From contig CAYLSO010000084.1 in NCBI GenBank assembly GCA_964386525.1, forward strand, positions 1 to 34,655: a stretch of 34,655 nucleotides of DNA. The letters run 5' to 3'. Shown here one piece after another: positions 4,967 through 13,023 of this stretch (position 1 is its first letter; each line of letters begins with the position of its first letter). Made by a program: the position numbers and the translations under genes. The notes under the pieces were generated by a model that saw only the letters and a list, made by a program, of their open reading frames with translations, ran no database searches and was not told where the DNA came from. The stretch comes from CAYLSO01 sp964386525. GTDB lineage: Bacteria; Eisenbacteria; RBG-16-71-46; DASYSL01.

Positions 4967-5746
4967 ATGCTGGGCGGCCTAGCGGGCGATGTGATCGGGT
5001 CCGTCTTCGAGGGGCGCGGACTCAAGACCGAGGAGTTTGCGCTCTTTTCGCCGCGCAGCACCTACACGGACGATACGGTGATGACGGTCGCCGTGGCAGC
5101 CTGGATCCTGGACGGTCTCGACCTGGTCGAGGCGTTGCGGGGGTTCGGGCGGCGGCACCTTTGGCGGGGATATGGCCTGTCCTTCATGGAGTGGCTGGTT
5201 GACGACACCCGCGGTCCCTACAACAGCTGGGGAAACGGGTCGGCGATGCGCGTCAGCCCGGTCGGCTGGGCCTACGACGATCTGCAGCACGTCCTGCAGC
5301 AGGCACGGTCGAGCGCCGAGGTCACCCACAATCACCCGGAGGGGATTCGCGGCGCTCAGGCGACGGCGCTGGCCGTCTTCCTGGGCCGACGCGGCGCCGA
5401 CAAGCAGGAGATCCGCCGCCAGGTGGAGTCGCAATGCGGCTATGATCTGAGTCGGACGGTGGATGAGATTCGCCCCGGCTACGGGTTCGACGAGTCCTGT
5501 CAGGGCTCGGTGCCGGAGGCGATCATCTGCTTTCTGGAATCGCAAGACTTCGAGGGGGCGATACGGCGTGCCGTCTCTCTGGGAGGTGATACGGACACGA
5601 TGGCCTGCATCGCCGGGGCGATCGCGGAAGCGCACTATGGCGGCGTGCCGGACTCCATCGCCAATGCGGTTCGCAGCCGGTTGCCCGAGGACTTGCTGGA
5701 CGTCGTCGACCGGTTCCGGGCGCGGTACTGCTCTGCGCCTGGCTAG
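4967..5746 (+). CDS. ADP-ribosylglycohydrolase family protein
   Basis: 259 residues of the ARH/DraG fold (PF03747), which removes ADP-ribose from proteins or nucleic acids. The two halves of the binuclear magnesium site are visible: YTDDTVMT at about 33-40 and LGGDTDTMACIAGAIAEA at about 205-222, with GNGSAMR (89-95) and the HNHPEG loop between. The N-terminal LGGLAGDVIGSVFEG is the family opening. GGGGGAG precedes the ATG. Targets might be ADP-ribosylated arginine, serine or thymidine; the sequence does not decide. No partner ADP-ribosyltransferase is next to it. It follows the cassette array and may itself be an acquired gene. Confidence 0.93.
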   Translation: MLGGLAGDVIGSVFEGRGLKTEEFALFSPRSTYTDDTVMTVAVAAWILDGLDLVEALRGFGRRHLWRGYGLSFMEWLVDDTRGPYNSWGNGSAMRVSPVGWAYDDLQHVLQQARSSAEVTHNHPEGIRGAQATALAVFLGRRGADKQEIRRQVESQCGYDLSRTVDEIRPGYGFDESCQGSVPEAIICFLESQDFEGAIRRAVSLGGDTDTMACIAGAIAEAHYGGVPDSIANAVRSRLPEDLLDVVDRFRARYCSAPG

Positions 5747-5824
5747 CCGCCGCCACCGCGGGATTGCGCCCAAGCCACCGCGCGAGGGCGCTCGGAGGCG
5801 CGTGCACCAAACCCGAGACGAGAG

Positions 5825-6042
5825 GTGGCGGTGAGAGTCGCGGAGATCAGGCGTTATCCGGTCAAGACGATGGCCGGAGAGAAGCTGCAGCGGGTCGGGA
5901 TGGGGCCCCTCGGCATCGAGGGTGACCGGGTCGTGCATGTCGAGTGCACCGCACACCGACGGCGGAGCTGTGGCTGGCCGAGTTCGAGGATCCGGACGGA
6001 AACCACCTGGCGTTGATGGGCGAGGTGCCGAAACCGGCGTGA
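5825..6042 (+). pseudogene. Chimeric remnant: MOSC N-terminus joined to VOC/glyoxalase C-terminus
   Basis: From GTG 5825 or 5831 the frame reads VAEIRRYPVKTMAGEKLQRV and GPLGIEGDRVVHVE, the start of a MOSC N-terminal beta-barrel protein (molybdenum cofactor sulfurase-type, normally about 200 residues or more). After about 5940 this frame loses similarity. A different frame reads TAELWLAEFEDPDGNHLALM and ends at TGA 6040-6042, the C-terminal strand of a vicinal oxygen chelate (glyoxalase-like) domain. A deletion has therefore fused the beginning of one gene to the end of another out of frame. Neither part can be functional. Confidence 0.8.
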
Positions 6043-6070
6043 CGGCGCGGGAACTGACGCCGCGCGCCTC

Positions 6071-6275
6071 GTGAGCGTCCGTGAGTTGTTCCTCGCCCAT
6101 CCCGACGAGCTGGCCGGCGGCCGGTGGGCCAACCTCGCCGACCGCCCCGGTTACTACGGGACGACCCGGATGGCGCGGATTTTCGCCGAGGACTTGCCGG
6201 CCCGACTGGAGGTATTCTCTTCGGCGGCGGATGCCGAGGCGTGGGCCGAGGGGGGGCTCCGGCCCCAGACCATGA
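6071..6275 (+). pseudogene. Truncated SpoIIAA/STAS-like protein fragment
   Basis: The frame encodes YYGTTRMARIFAEDLPARLE followed by VFSSAADAEAWAE, the last two strands and helices of a SpoIIAA-like (STAS-type) domain, as in the intact gene at 15197. The first half of the domain is missing; a GTG at 6071 gives only a short unrelated lead-in. A run of seven G at about 6250 follows. With six G the frame would end at a TGA near 6275, whereas the sequence as given reads on across the next gene. It is probably a degraded gene. Confidence 0.55.
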
Positions 6276-6332
6276 GGGCGGCGGGACCGCGGGGCGTCCG
6301 CACCCGGCGGATGCAGGAGCAGGAGGCGGCAA

Positions 6333-6527
6333 ATGGACAGAGTTCGACCGAGACGTTCACGCGTCAGCGGGGGCGCGGTGGGGATCGCCGCGGTGCTCCT
6401 GCTGGGAGTGCTGGTGCTCGCTTACGGACAGTTCGCCGGCAGCCGTGCGGCGTTCTGGGCCGGGACGCTGATCACGCTGTCCGGCGTGCTGAGCGGCGTG
6501 CTGCGCATCGTGGTGCACGGCAAGTGA
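6333..6527 (+). CDS. Small two-helix membrane protein
   Basis: 64 residues. The basic N terminus (MDRVRPRRSR) is followed by two hydrophobic segments, about 13-32 (GAVGIAAVLLLGVLVLAYGQ) and 40-60 (AFWAGTLITLSGVLSGVLRI). A clear AGGAGG precedes the ATG, which is why I accept it. Function is unknown. It lies between a broken gene and a TMEM175-like channel gene with which it may be cotranscribed. Confidence 0.65.
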   Translation: MDRVRPRRSRVSGGAVGIAAVLLLGVLVLAYGQFAGSRAAFWAGTLITLSGVLSGVLRIVVHGK

Positions 6528-6585
6528 GGATGGGCGTCGAAGCGCCGGCGAACCACGCGAGGCCACGCCGCGCCCGGAGCGGTGG

Positions 6586-7188
<603 letters not shown>

Positions 7189-7189
7189 G

Positions 7190-8221
7190 GTGGAAACGCC
7201 GGAGCAGAAGATCCGCAGAGTGCTGCGCGAGGAAGTAGCGATCGCGTCGTACGACCCGCAGTGGCCGGAGCTGTTCCGTCAGGAGAGGGAGCATCTGCTG
7301 GCATGCTTGCCGGGCGACCTCATCCGACGGGTCGAGCACTTCGGCAGCACGGCGGTCCCGGGCCTGGCCGCCAAGCCCATCGTGGACATCCTGGTGGAGG
7401 TGACCAGCCTGCCCGAGACGCGGCTGCGGGTCGTGCCCATCCTGGAGGCGCAGGGCTACGACTACTTCTGGCGCCCCACGCACGGCGACGACGGGCCGCC
7501 GTTCTACGCTTGGTTCATCAAGCGGGACCCGCGCACCGGCGCGCGCACGCACCACATCCACATGGTCGAGGGCGGCTTCGCCGAGCACTGGGACAGGCTT
7601 CTGTTCCGGGACTACCTCATCGCGCATCCGGAAGTGGCCAGGGAGTACGAAGTGTTGAAGCGGAGCCTGGCCGTGGCATCGCCGACCGACCGCGTGGCCT
7701 ACACGCGAGGCAAGACGGAGCTCATCGCCGGGGTGACGGAGCAGGCGAAGCGGGATCGCGAAGGGGAGGCGGAAGCGATGGTTGATCTGGCGAGGGCACT
7801 GCGTGACGAGGTGGAACGGGCGAAGGCGCGCTTGCAGGGCCTCGGGGAGGCGGAGGCATCGCGGGACGCGGGCCCCGGCAAGTGGACGAAGAAGGAGATC
7901 CTGGGCCATCTCATCGACTCGGCGGCGAACAACCACCAGCGCTTCGTGCGCGCCCCGTCCGCCGATCGGTTCGTCTGGCCCGGCTACGAACAGGAGATCT
8001 GGGTGGCGGCGCACCGCTACCGGCAGCGGCCCTGGAGCGAGCTGGTCGATCTCTGGGTGGCGTTGAACCGGCACGTGGCGCAGGTGATGGAACATGTGCG
8101 GCCGGAGTGCCTGCAGACGCGCTGCGTCATCGGCGGGGGGGAGCCCGTATCGCTGGAGTGGTTGATGCGGGATTATCTGCGGCACATGCGGCACCATCTC
8201 GCGCAGATCGTGGAGGAGTGA
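7190..8221 (+). CDS. GrpB (UPF0157) - DinB fusion protein
   Basis: 343 residues, two domains. Residues about 15-180 are a GrpB/UPF0157 nucleotidyltransferase-like domain with HFGSTAVPGLAAKPIVDILV (50-69). Residues about 198-343 are a DinB-like four-helix domain: GKWTKKEILGHLIDSAANNH supplies the first metal His, and YLRHMRHHLAQI the C-terminal pair. DinB-type proteins are thiol-dependent or metal-dependent small-molecule enzymes. Start is GTG 7190, overlapping the preceding gene's stop region. An in-frame ATG at 7778 has a strong SD (AAGGGGAGG, 7761-7769) eight bases upstream, so the DinB half could also be made alone. Confidence 0.9.
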   Translation: METPEQKIRRVLREEVAIASYDPQWPELFRQEREHLLACLPGDLIRRVEHFGSTAVPGLAAKPIVDILVEVTSLPETRLRVVPILEAQGYDYFWRPTHGDDGPPFYAWFIKRDPRTGARTHHIHMVEGGFAEHWDRLLFRDYLIAHPEVAREYEVLKRSLAVASPTDRVAYTRGKTELIAGVTEQAKRDREGEAEAMVDLARALRDEVERAKARLQGLGEAEASRDAGPGKWTKKEILGHLIDSAANNHQRFVRAPSADRFVWPGYEQEIWVAAHRYRQRPWSELVDLWVALNRHVAQVMEHVRPECLQTRCVIGGGEPVSLEWLMRDYLRHMRHHLAQIVEE

Positions 8222-8225
8222 AGAG

Positions 8226-8507
8226 ATGGAGTTCCTGCTCTGTCGCAATCGCGTGGCCGACTTCGCCAGGTGGAAAGCGGTCTTCGATTCGCACGCTTCG
8301 GGGTACCGGGCGGCCGGGCTCTACCTCGCCGGTCTGTGGCGCGGCGTCGAGGCGCCGGACGACGTATTCTTCCTCTTCCGGGTCGAGAGCCTCGTGCGAG
8401 CCCGGGAGTTCCTCGATGCCCCGGATGCGGCCGAGGCCGGCCGGGTCGCGGGCGTGATCGGCGGCGAGTATCACTCTCTCGAGAGTGTCCAGGGCTATGG
8501 AGACTGA
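8226..8507 (+). CDS. Conserved small protein, dimeric alpha/beta-barrel type
   Basis: 93 residues: VADFARWKAVFDSHASGYRA, then LWRGVEAPDDVFFLFRVESL and a helix ARAREFLDAPDAAEAG, ending in GGEYHSLE. This strand-helix-strand pattern is that of small ferredoxin-fold (antibiotic-biosynthesis-monooxygenase or DUF3764-like) proteins. Function is unknown. GGAGG lies just upstream, across the stop of the fusion gene. The next gene overlaps its end. Confidence 0.8.
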   Translation: MEFLLCRNRVADFARWKAVFDSHASGYRAAGLYLAGLWRGVEAPDDVFFLFRVESLVRAREFLDAPDAAEAGRVAGVIGGEYHSLESVQGYGD

Positions 8508-9228
8508 CGTAAAGGGTGAGGCGGCCGGCAGCGAGGGAGCGGCCGGAAGCGGCGAGCGGCGCGGCCTGTACCTGTCGCTGGCGGTGATCGTCCTCTACTG
8601 GCTCGGGTCCACGGCGCGTCAGCTCTGGTGGGCGCCGCATTCGAACAGTGTCCAGGAGCTGGCGCTGTGGGTTTGCCTCCGGGCCGGCTTTGCCCTTGCG
8701 ATCGTCTGGATCCTCCTGCGCCGCAGCGGCGAGACGCTCGCCGACTTGGGCTGGCGCTTCGACGGGTTCGGGCGCGTCCTGGCCTACGGGACCGTCGCAG
8801 CGCTGGGGATGTTCGTCGTCGTCAACGCGGGGCTGAACAGCCTGCTCGCGGCCATCCTGGGGAGCGGGACGGGGGCGGGTCTGAAAGCGCTGTTCCGGGA
8901 TCCGCACGAAGCGCCCTACTGGATCGCCGCGGCGATCGTCGGCGGCGGCTTCGCCGAGGAGCTGACCCGCGCCTTCGTCCTGACGCGGTTCGAGCGGGTC
9001 TTCGGCGGGGCGGGACTCGTCCTGGCGCTGGCCGTCAGCAGCGTGGTGTTCGGCCTGGGGCACCTGTATCAGGGGACGACCAGCGCCGTCTCCGCCGGCC
9101 TCTCGGGGTTGATCTGCGCGCTGATCTTCCTGCGCCGCCGGCGGGTCGTCGATGCGATGGTGGTGCACGCCGTCTTCGACCTCCTCGGTATCGCGGCGGC
9201 GTACGCCTTGTACGCACGGAGAAGCTGA
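8497..9228 (+). CDS. CPBP family intramembrane metalloprotease
   Basis: 243 residues, about seven or eight membrane helices. The ABI/CPBP (PF02517) active-site motifs are all present: GFAEELTRAFVLTRFE (Glu154, Glu155, Arg158), FGLGH (His189), and VVHAVFD (His224). Relatives include Rce1-like CAAX proteases and bacterial immunity or processing proteases of the inner membrane. ATG 8497 gives a hydrophilic Gly/Glu-rich N terminus of about 20 residues and overlaps the previous gene; GTG 8485 is also in frame. The substrate is unknown. Confidence 0.9.
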   Translation: METDVKGEAAGSEGAAGSGERRGLYLSLAVIVLYWLGSTARQLWWAPHSNSVQELALWVCLRAGFALAIVWILLRRSGETLADLGWRFDGFGRVLAYGTVAALGMFVVVNAGLNSLLAAILGSGTGAGLKALFRDPHEAPYWIAAAIVGGGFAEELTRAFVLTRFERVFGGAGLVLALAVSSVVFGLGHLYQGTTSAVSAGLSGLICALIFLRRRRVVDAMVVHAVFDLLGIAAAYALYARRS

Positions 9229-9611
9229 TGGGAGAGACGCTGACAGGAAGCCCGCCGGGCCGCCCGCCCCTGGGGGAGATCGCCACCGACGCGCTGCGTT
9301 ACTGGGAGCGCCGGCGTCTGATCTACAACGCTGTACTCCTGCTGACGGTGGGGGGGTGCTTCGTCGCGGGCCTGCCGGTCTCGCGGTCGCACGCCGACCT
9401 TGACCTCATGTTGACCTTCTTCGTGCTCGCCGTCCTGGCCAACGTGCTTTACTCGATGGCGTACGTGGTCGACGGCTTCGTGCAGCTTTCCGCCCTGCGC
9501 GGCCCCTGGCGGCGCTGGCGCTGGGTGCTGTTCGTGATCGGCACGGCCACCGCTGCGGTCATGGCGCGGTTCATGGCCATGCACGCGTTCGCGAACTGGC
9601 ACGGCGCCTGA
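9228..9611 (+). CDS. Small membrane protein, three or four helices
   Basis: 127 residues. ATG overlaps the preceding TGA by one base (TGATG), so it is translationally coupled to the CPBP protease gene. After LRYWERRRLIYNAVLLLTVG come hydrophobic segments at about 32-50, 58-80 and 97-115. No family is recognised with certainty, but the WERRRLIYN opening is common in uncharacterised bacterial membrane proteins. The coupling suggests a role together with the protease. Confidence 0.75.
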   Translation: MGETLTGSPPGRPPLGEIATDALRYWERRRLIYNAVLLLTVGGCFVAGLPVSRSHADLDLMLTFFVLAVLANVLYSMAYVVDGFVQLSALRGPWRRWRWVLFVIGTATAAVMARFMAMHAFANWHGA

Positions 9612-9637
9612 GCGACAGCCGTAGGAGGAGGCGTCCG

Positions 9638-10552
9638 ATGGAGGCCACGCGCGGCATCCGCAGAGTCCTCGAGAGCCAGCCCACCATCGAGGGCGCCGGC
9701 GTGCACCTGCAGCGGGTGTTCGGATTCCGAGAAGTGCCCGCGTTCGACCCCTTCCTGCTGCTCGACGACTTCCGCGCCGAAGATCCGCGCCACTACCTGC
9801 AGGGCTTCCCGTGGCATCCGCACCGCGGCATCGAGACCATCACCTACGTCCTGAGCGGACGGGTGGAGCACGGCGACAGCCTGGGAAACCAGGGCGTGAT
9901 CGGGCCGGGCGACGTGCAGTGGATGACCGCCGGCAGCGGCATCATCCATCAGGAGATGCCCAAGGGGGACGAGCGGGGCGCCATGGGCGGGTTCCAGCTG
10001 TGGGCCAACCTGCCCGCGTCCCACAAGCGGATGGACCCCCGCTATCGCGAGGTGGCGGCGGAGCAGATCCCCGTGGTGCGCGCCGCCTCCGGGGTCGTCG
10101 TTCGCGTGGTCTGCGGCGAAGCCGAGGGCGCGCGCGGTCCCGTGCAGGACGTCGTGACGGATCCGGAGTATCTGGACGTGGAGATCCCCGCGGGGGCCGA
10201 GTTCGCGCATCCGACCAAGCCGGGGCACACGGTCTTCGCGTACCTCATCGAGGGATCGGCGAGATTCGGGGTGGGGGAAGGCGCGCTCGGTCATGCGGCC
10301 GAGCGGGCGGGCGGCCCCGACGCCAAGCGCGACGCCGTCGCGGCGAACGGAGAACTCGTCCTGTTCGGCGACGGTGCGCGCGTGGTCGCCACGGCGGGGG
10401 AGGCGCCGGCGCGGTTCCTGCTCGTGTCCGGCAAGCCCATCGGCGAGCCGGTCGCCTGGCAGGGTCCCATCGTGATGAACACGCGCGCGGAACTCCAGAC
10501 GGCGTTCGAGGAGATCGAGAGGGGCACGTTCATCAAGCACAAGTCGGCTTGA
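9638..10552 (+). CDS. Pirin family bicupin protein
   Basis: 304 residues, full length for pirins. The iron site is intact: WHPHRGIETITYVL supplies His60 and His62, and GIIHQEMP supplies His104 and Glu106. The second cupin follows at about 190-290 (FAYLIEGSARFGVG). Some bacterial pirins have quercetin 2,3-dioxygenase activity and others regulate metabolic enzymes; the sequence does not choose. AGGAGGAGG is close to the ATG, predicting strong translation. Pirins often respond to oxidative or organic stress, in keeping with the peroxiredoxin and OsmC genes downstream. Confidence 0.95.
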   Translation: MEATRGIRRVLESQPTIEGAGVHLQRVFGFREVPAFDPFLLLDDFRAEDPRHYLQGFPWHPHRGIETITYVLSGRVEHGDSLGNQGVIGPGDVQWMTAGSGIIHQEMPKGDERGAMGGFQLWANLPASHKRMDPRYREVAAEQIPVVRAASGVVVRVVCGEAEGARGPVQDVVTDPEYLDVEIPAGAEFAHPTKPGHTVFAYLIEGSARFGVGEGALGHAAERAGGPDAKRDAVAANGELVLFGDGARVVATAGEAPARFLLVSGKPIGEPVAWQGPIVMNTRAELQTAFEEIERGTFIKHKSA

Positions 10553-10622
10553 ATCGCGCGCGGCCGCCGAGGCGCCGGCGGCGGCGCCGTCCGGGTGGCG
10601 CGTTTCGAGCGGGGATGCCAGC

Positions 10623-10943
10623 ATGACCGAGCGATTCCTCAGCGTGGCGATCCAGCCGGTGACCGGGAGCAGCGACACGGCCCGCATGGCCCTGGGCGAG
10701 CCGGGCCTGCCGCGAGAGTTCCTCTGGAAGGGCCAGACCGTCCGGATCGCCGAGGTGCTGCGCGCCTGGCGCGACACCGGGCCGTGCCGCCACGGTAGCG
10801 GCGAAGCCTACGTGCGCAAGCACTGGTTCGAGGTGGTGACCGACGCGGGGCAGAAGCTGAAGATCTACTTCGAGCGGCAGCCGCGCACGCGGGGGAGGAA
10901 CACCAATCGGTGGTGGCTCTTCAGCATGGAAGATCCCGATTGA
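10623..10943 (+). CDS. DUF6504-like protein
   Basis: 106 residues. The pattern LPREFLWKGQTVRIAEVLRA, then W, CRHGSGEAYVRKHWFEVVT, and KIYFERQPR with a closing WWLFSME is that of DUF6504-type proteins, which are small beta-rich and uncharacterised. Their conserved Trp, Cys-Arg-His and Tyr-Val-Arg-Lys-His-Trp-Phe residues are all kept. A GGGGATGCCAGC leader gives only a modest SD. The next small gene starts in its stop codon (TTGA), so both should be cotranslated. Confidence 0.8.
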   Translation: MTERFLSVAIQPVTGSSDTARMALGEPGLPREFLWKGQTVRIAEVLRAWRDTGPCRHGSGEAYVRKHWFEVVTDAGQKLKIYFERQPRTRGRNTNRWWLFSMEDPD

Positions 10944-11113
10944 GACCCCGCAGGACTAGAACGCGCTTCCTGGCTGGGGCGCTCGTCCTCGCGGCGGGCT
11001 CGGCGATCGCCTGGGTAGACACGCGGCCGACCTGGGACGACACCGGCATCACGGCGGGAGCCTTCTTCCTGGTGGCGGGGGCGGCGGGGAGCACGCAAAG
11101 CCATGGCCAGTGA
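10940..11113 (+). CDS. Small two-helix membrane protein
   Basis: 57 residues from a TTG that overlaps the preceding TGA. After a basic start come RFLAGALVLAAGSAIAWVDT and TWDDTGITAGAFFLVAGAAG, two transmembrane segments joined by a DTRPTWDDTG loop. The loop motif is familiar from uncharacterised two-helix proteins of soil bacteria. The stop overlaps the start of the CoA-binding protein gene by 11 bases, so three genes are tightly coupled. Confidence 0.65.
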   Translation: MRPRRTRTRFLAGALVLAAGSAIAWVDTRPTWDDTGITAGAFFLVAGAAGSTQSHGQ

Positions 11114-11603
11114 CCGGGAGCAGATCGCGGACTTCCTCGCGCAGCCGAAGCTGGGGCTGGTGGGCGTGTCGCGCGGCGGCCGGAAGTTCGGCAACACCAT
11201 CTGGAAGGAGTTGCGCGCCAAGGGCTACACGGTCTTCGCCGTGCACCCCGAAGCCCGGAGGATCGGAGGCGAGCGCTGCTGGCCGGATCTTGCTAGCCTG
11301 CCGGAGCCGGTCGGCGGCGTGGTGATCGTCGTGCGGCCCGAGCAGACCGAGCAGGTCATCGAAGAGGTCCGGCGCGCGGGGATCCGGCGCGTGTGGATGC
11401 AACAGGGGTCGGAATCGCCCGCGGCCGTGCGCGCGTGCGAAGAAGACGGCATCGCCGTCGTGCAGCGCGAGTGCATCCTGATGTTCGCGGAGCCCGTGGC
11501 GTCCATCCACCGCGTGCACCGCTGGCTCTGGAAGATCCTGGGAAAGCTCCCCGGCCAGGCGCGCGGCCGCGTCACGAAGGCGGGCTGCGAGGGCTCGCCG
11601 TAA
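11103..11603 (+). CDS. CoA-binding domain protein
   Basis: 166 residues with a Rossmann fold of the CoA_binding_2 type (PF13380). LGLVGVSRGGRKFGNTIWKE is the nucleotide-binding loop, followed by GYTVFAVHPEARRIGGERCW, VVIVVRPEQTEQVIEEV, VWMQQGSES and the CILMFAEP end. Such stand-alone proteins bind CoA or CoA-disulfide and act in acyl-group or redox balance. The conserved C-terminal basic tail (RGRVTKAG) is unremarkable. After the stop come 229 bases without a gene, holding a weak TAGGCT -10-like box (11665-11670). Confidence 0.92.
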   Translation: MASDREQIADFLAQPKLGLVGVSRGGRKFGNTIWKELRAKGYTVFAVHPEARRIGGERCWPDLASLPEPVGGVVIVVRPEQTEQVIEEVRRAGIRRVWMQQGSESPAAVRACEEDGIAVVQRECILMFAEPVASIHRVHRWLWKILGKLPGQARGRVTKAGCEGSP

Positions 11604-11832
11604 GCGGCTCTCGGCCCGAAGCGCCCCGCCGGCGGCCGGCTTCCCCTCCGGCCCCCGGGTGTTGTAGGCTGCCCGGCCAGCCCCACGCGAGGCCGCCGCA
11701 CCCATGCCGATGCGCAGGGACAATCCGGAACCCGCCGGACCGCCCCGCCGAGCGACTCAGCCGCGGCGGACATCCGATCACCCGGGCCCCGCGCCCGGGA
11801 GATCGAGCCCTTCATCAGAGGAGGAGTCGGAC

Positions 11833-12534
11833 ATGAAGCTGAGCAACCGTCTCACGGCGGAATTCGTGGGCACGTTCTGGCTGGTGCTGGGCGGCTGTGG
11901 GAGCGCCGTCATCGCGGGGGCGTTCCCCGACGTCGGCATCGGCCTGCTGGGCGTGTCGCTGGCCTTCGGCCTCACCGTCATGACCATGGCGTTCGCCATC
12001 GGCCACGTCTCCGGCTGCCACCTGAACCCGGCGGTCTCGCTCGGCCTCGTGGTGGGCGGGCGTTTCAAGGCCGCGGATCTCATCCCGTACTGGGTGGCCC
12101 AGGTGCTCGGCGCCGTCGCCGCCGCCGGCGTCCTCTACTTCATCGCCAGCGGCCGGCCGGGCTTCGACGTCGCCCACGGCTTCGCGGCCAACGGCTACGC
12201 CGACCATTCTATCGGCGGCTACTCACTGGGGGCGGGGCTCGTGACCGAGGTCGTGATGACCTTCATGTTCCTGATCGTCATCCTCGGCGCCACCGACAAG
12301 CGCGCCCCGCAGGGCTTCGCGCCGATCGCCATCGGTCTCGGCCTCACCCTCATCCACCTGATCAGCATCCCGGTGACCCAGACCTCGGTGAACCCGGCGC
12401 GCAGCACCGGACCGGCCTTGTTCGTCGGTGGCTGGGCGCTGGGGCAGCTGTGGATGTTCTGGGTGGCGCCGCTGATCGGTGCCGCGCTGGCCGGGTTCGT
12501 GTATCCGCGCATGGCCGGTCGCGACAAGGCGTGA
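11833..12534 (+). CDS. aqpZ: Aquaporin Z
   Basis: 233 residues with six membrane helices and the two half-helix motifs: GCHLNPAVSL (Asn65-Pro-Ala) and TSVNPARSTGPAL (Asn187-Pro-Ala-Arg). The selectivity filter residues Phe45, His175, Thr184 and Arg190 are those of a strict water channel rather than a glycerol facilitator. AGGAGGAG lies ten bases before the ATG. It is located in the inner membrane for rapid osmotic water flow. The gene stands alone after a 229-base gap, so it probably has its own promoter. Confidence 0.97.
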   Translation: MKLSNRLTAEFVGTFWLVLGGCGSAVIAGAFPDVGIGLLGVSLAFGLTVMTMAFAIGHVSGCHLNPAVSLGLVVGGRFKAADLIPYWVAQVLGAVAAAGVLYFIASGRPGFDVAHGFAANGYADHSIGGYSLGAGLVTEVVMTFMFLIVILGATDKRAPQGFAPIAIGLGLTLIHLISIPVTQTSVNPARSTGPALFVGGWALGQLWMFWVAPLIGAALAGFVYPRMAGRDKA

Positions 12535-12583
12535 ACGGACCGCGGTCCGCCGCGGCCCTCCCCACCCGAGCACAGGAGGCAGC

Positions 12584-13009
12584 ATGAAGCGCAGCGCATC
12601 GGCCGTCTGGAGAGGCGGCCTCAAGGACGGCAAGGGCTCGCTCTCGACCGACAGCGGCGTGCTGTCGGACACGCAGTACTCGTTCGGCACCCGCTTCGAG
12701 GACGGCATCGGCACCAACCCCGAGGAGCTGATCGGGGCGGCGCACGCCGGCTGCTTCTCGATGGCGTTGTCGGCGCAGCTCGGCAACGCCGGCCTGACCG
12801 CCGAGAGCATACGCACCAAGGCCGCCGTCACGCTCGAGAAGACCGACGCCGGTTTCACCCTCACCGCCGTCCACCTGGACGTGACCGCCAAGGTGCCCGG
12901 AGCCGACCGCGCCGCCTTAGAGACCGCGGCCAACGCCGCCAAGGCGGGCTGCCCGGTGTCGCGGGTGCTGAACGCCGCCATCACCATGGACGCGAAGCTG
13001 GAGGCGTAG
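12584..13009 (+). CDS. OsmC family peroxiredoxin
   Basis: 141 residues, full length for OsmC. The two redox cysteines are Cys57 (AAHAGCFSMALS) and Cys123 (AKAGCPVSRVL), and the N-terminal VWRGGLKDGKGSLSTDSGVL matches the subfamily. OsmC reduces organic hydroperoxides using dihydrolipoamide or similar thiols. The start is fixed by AGGAGG six bases upstream. It lies just after the aquaporin gene. Both are osmotic- or stress-type genes and could share a transcript. Confidence 0.95.
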   Translation: MKRSASAVWRGGLKDGKGSLSTDSGVLSDTQYSFGTRFEDGIGTNPEELIGAAHAGCFSMALSAQLGNAGLTAESIRTKAAVTLEKTDAGFTLTAVHLDVTAKVPGADRAALETAANAAKAGCPVSRVLNAAITMDAKLEA

Positions 13010-13023
13010 GGGACGGCTCGAGG

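Noticed and set aside
9449..10777. Long minus-strand frame opposite the pirin gene
   Set aside because: Same composition artefact. Pirin on the plus strand is complete with its metal site.
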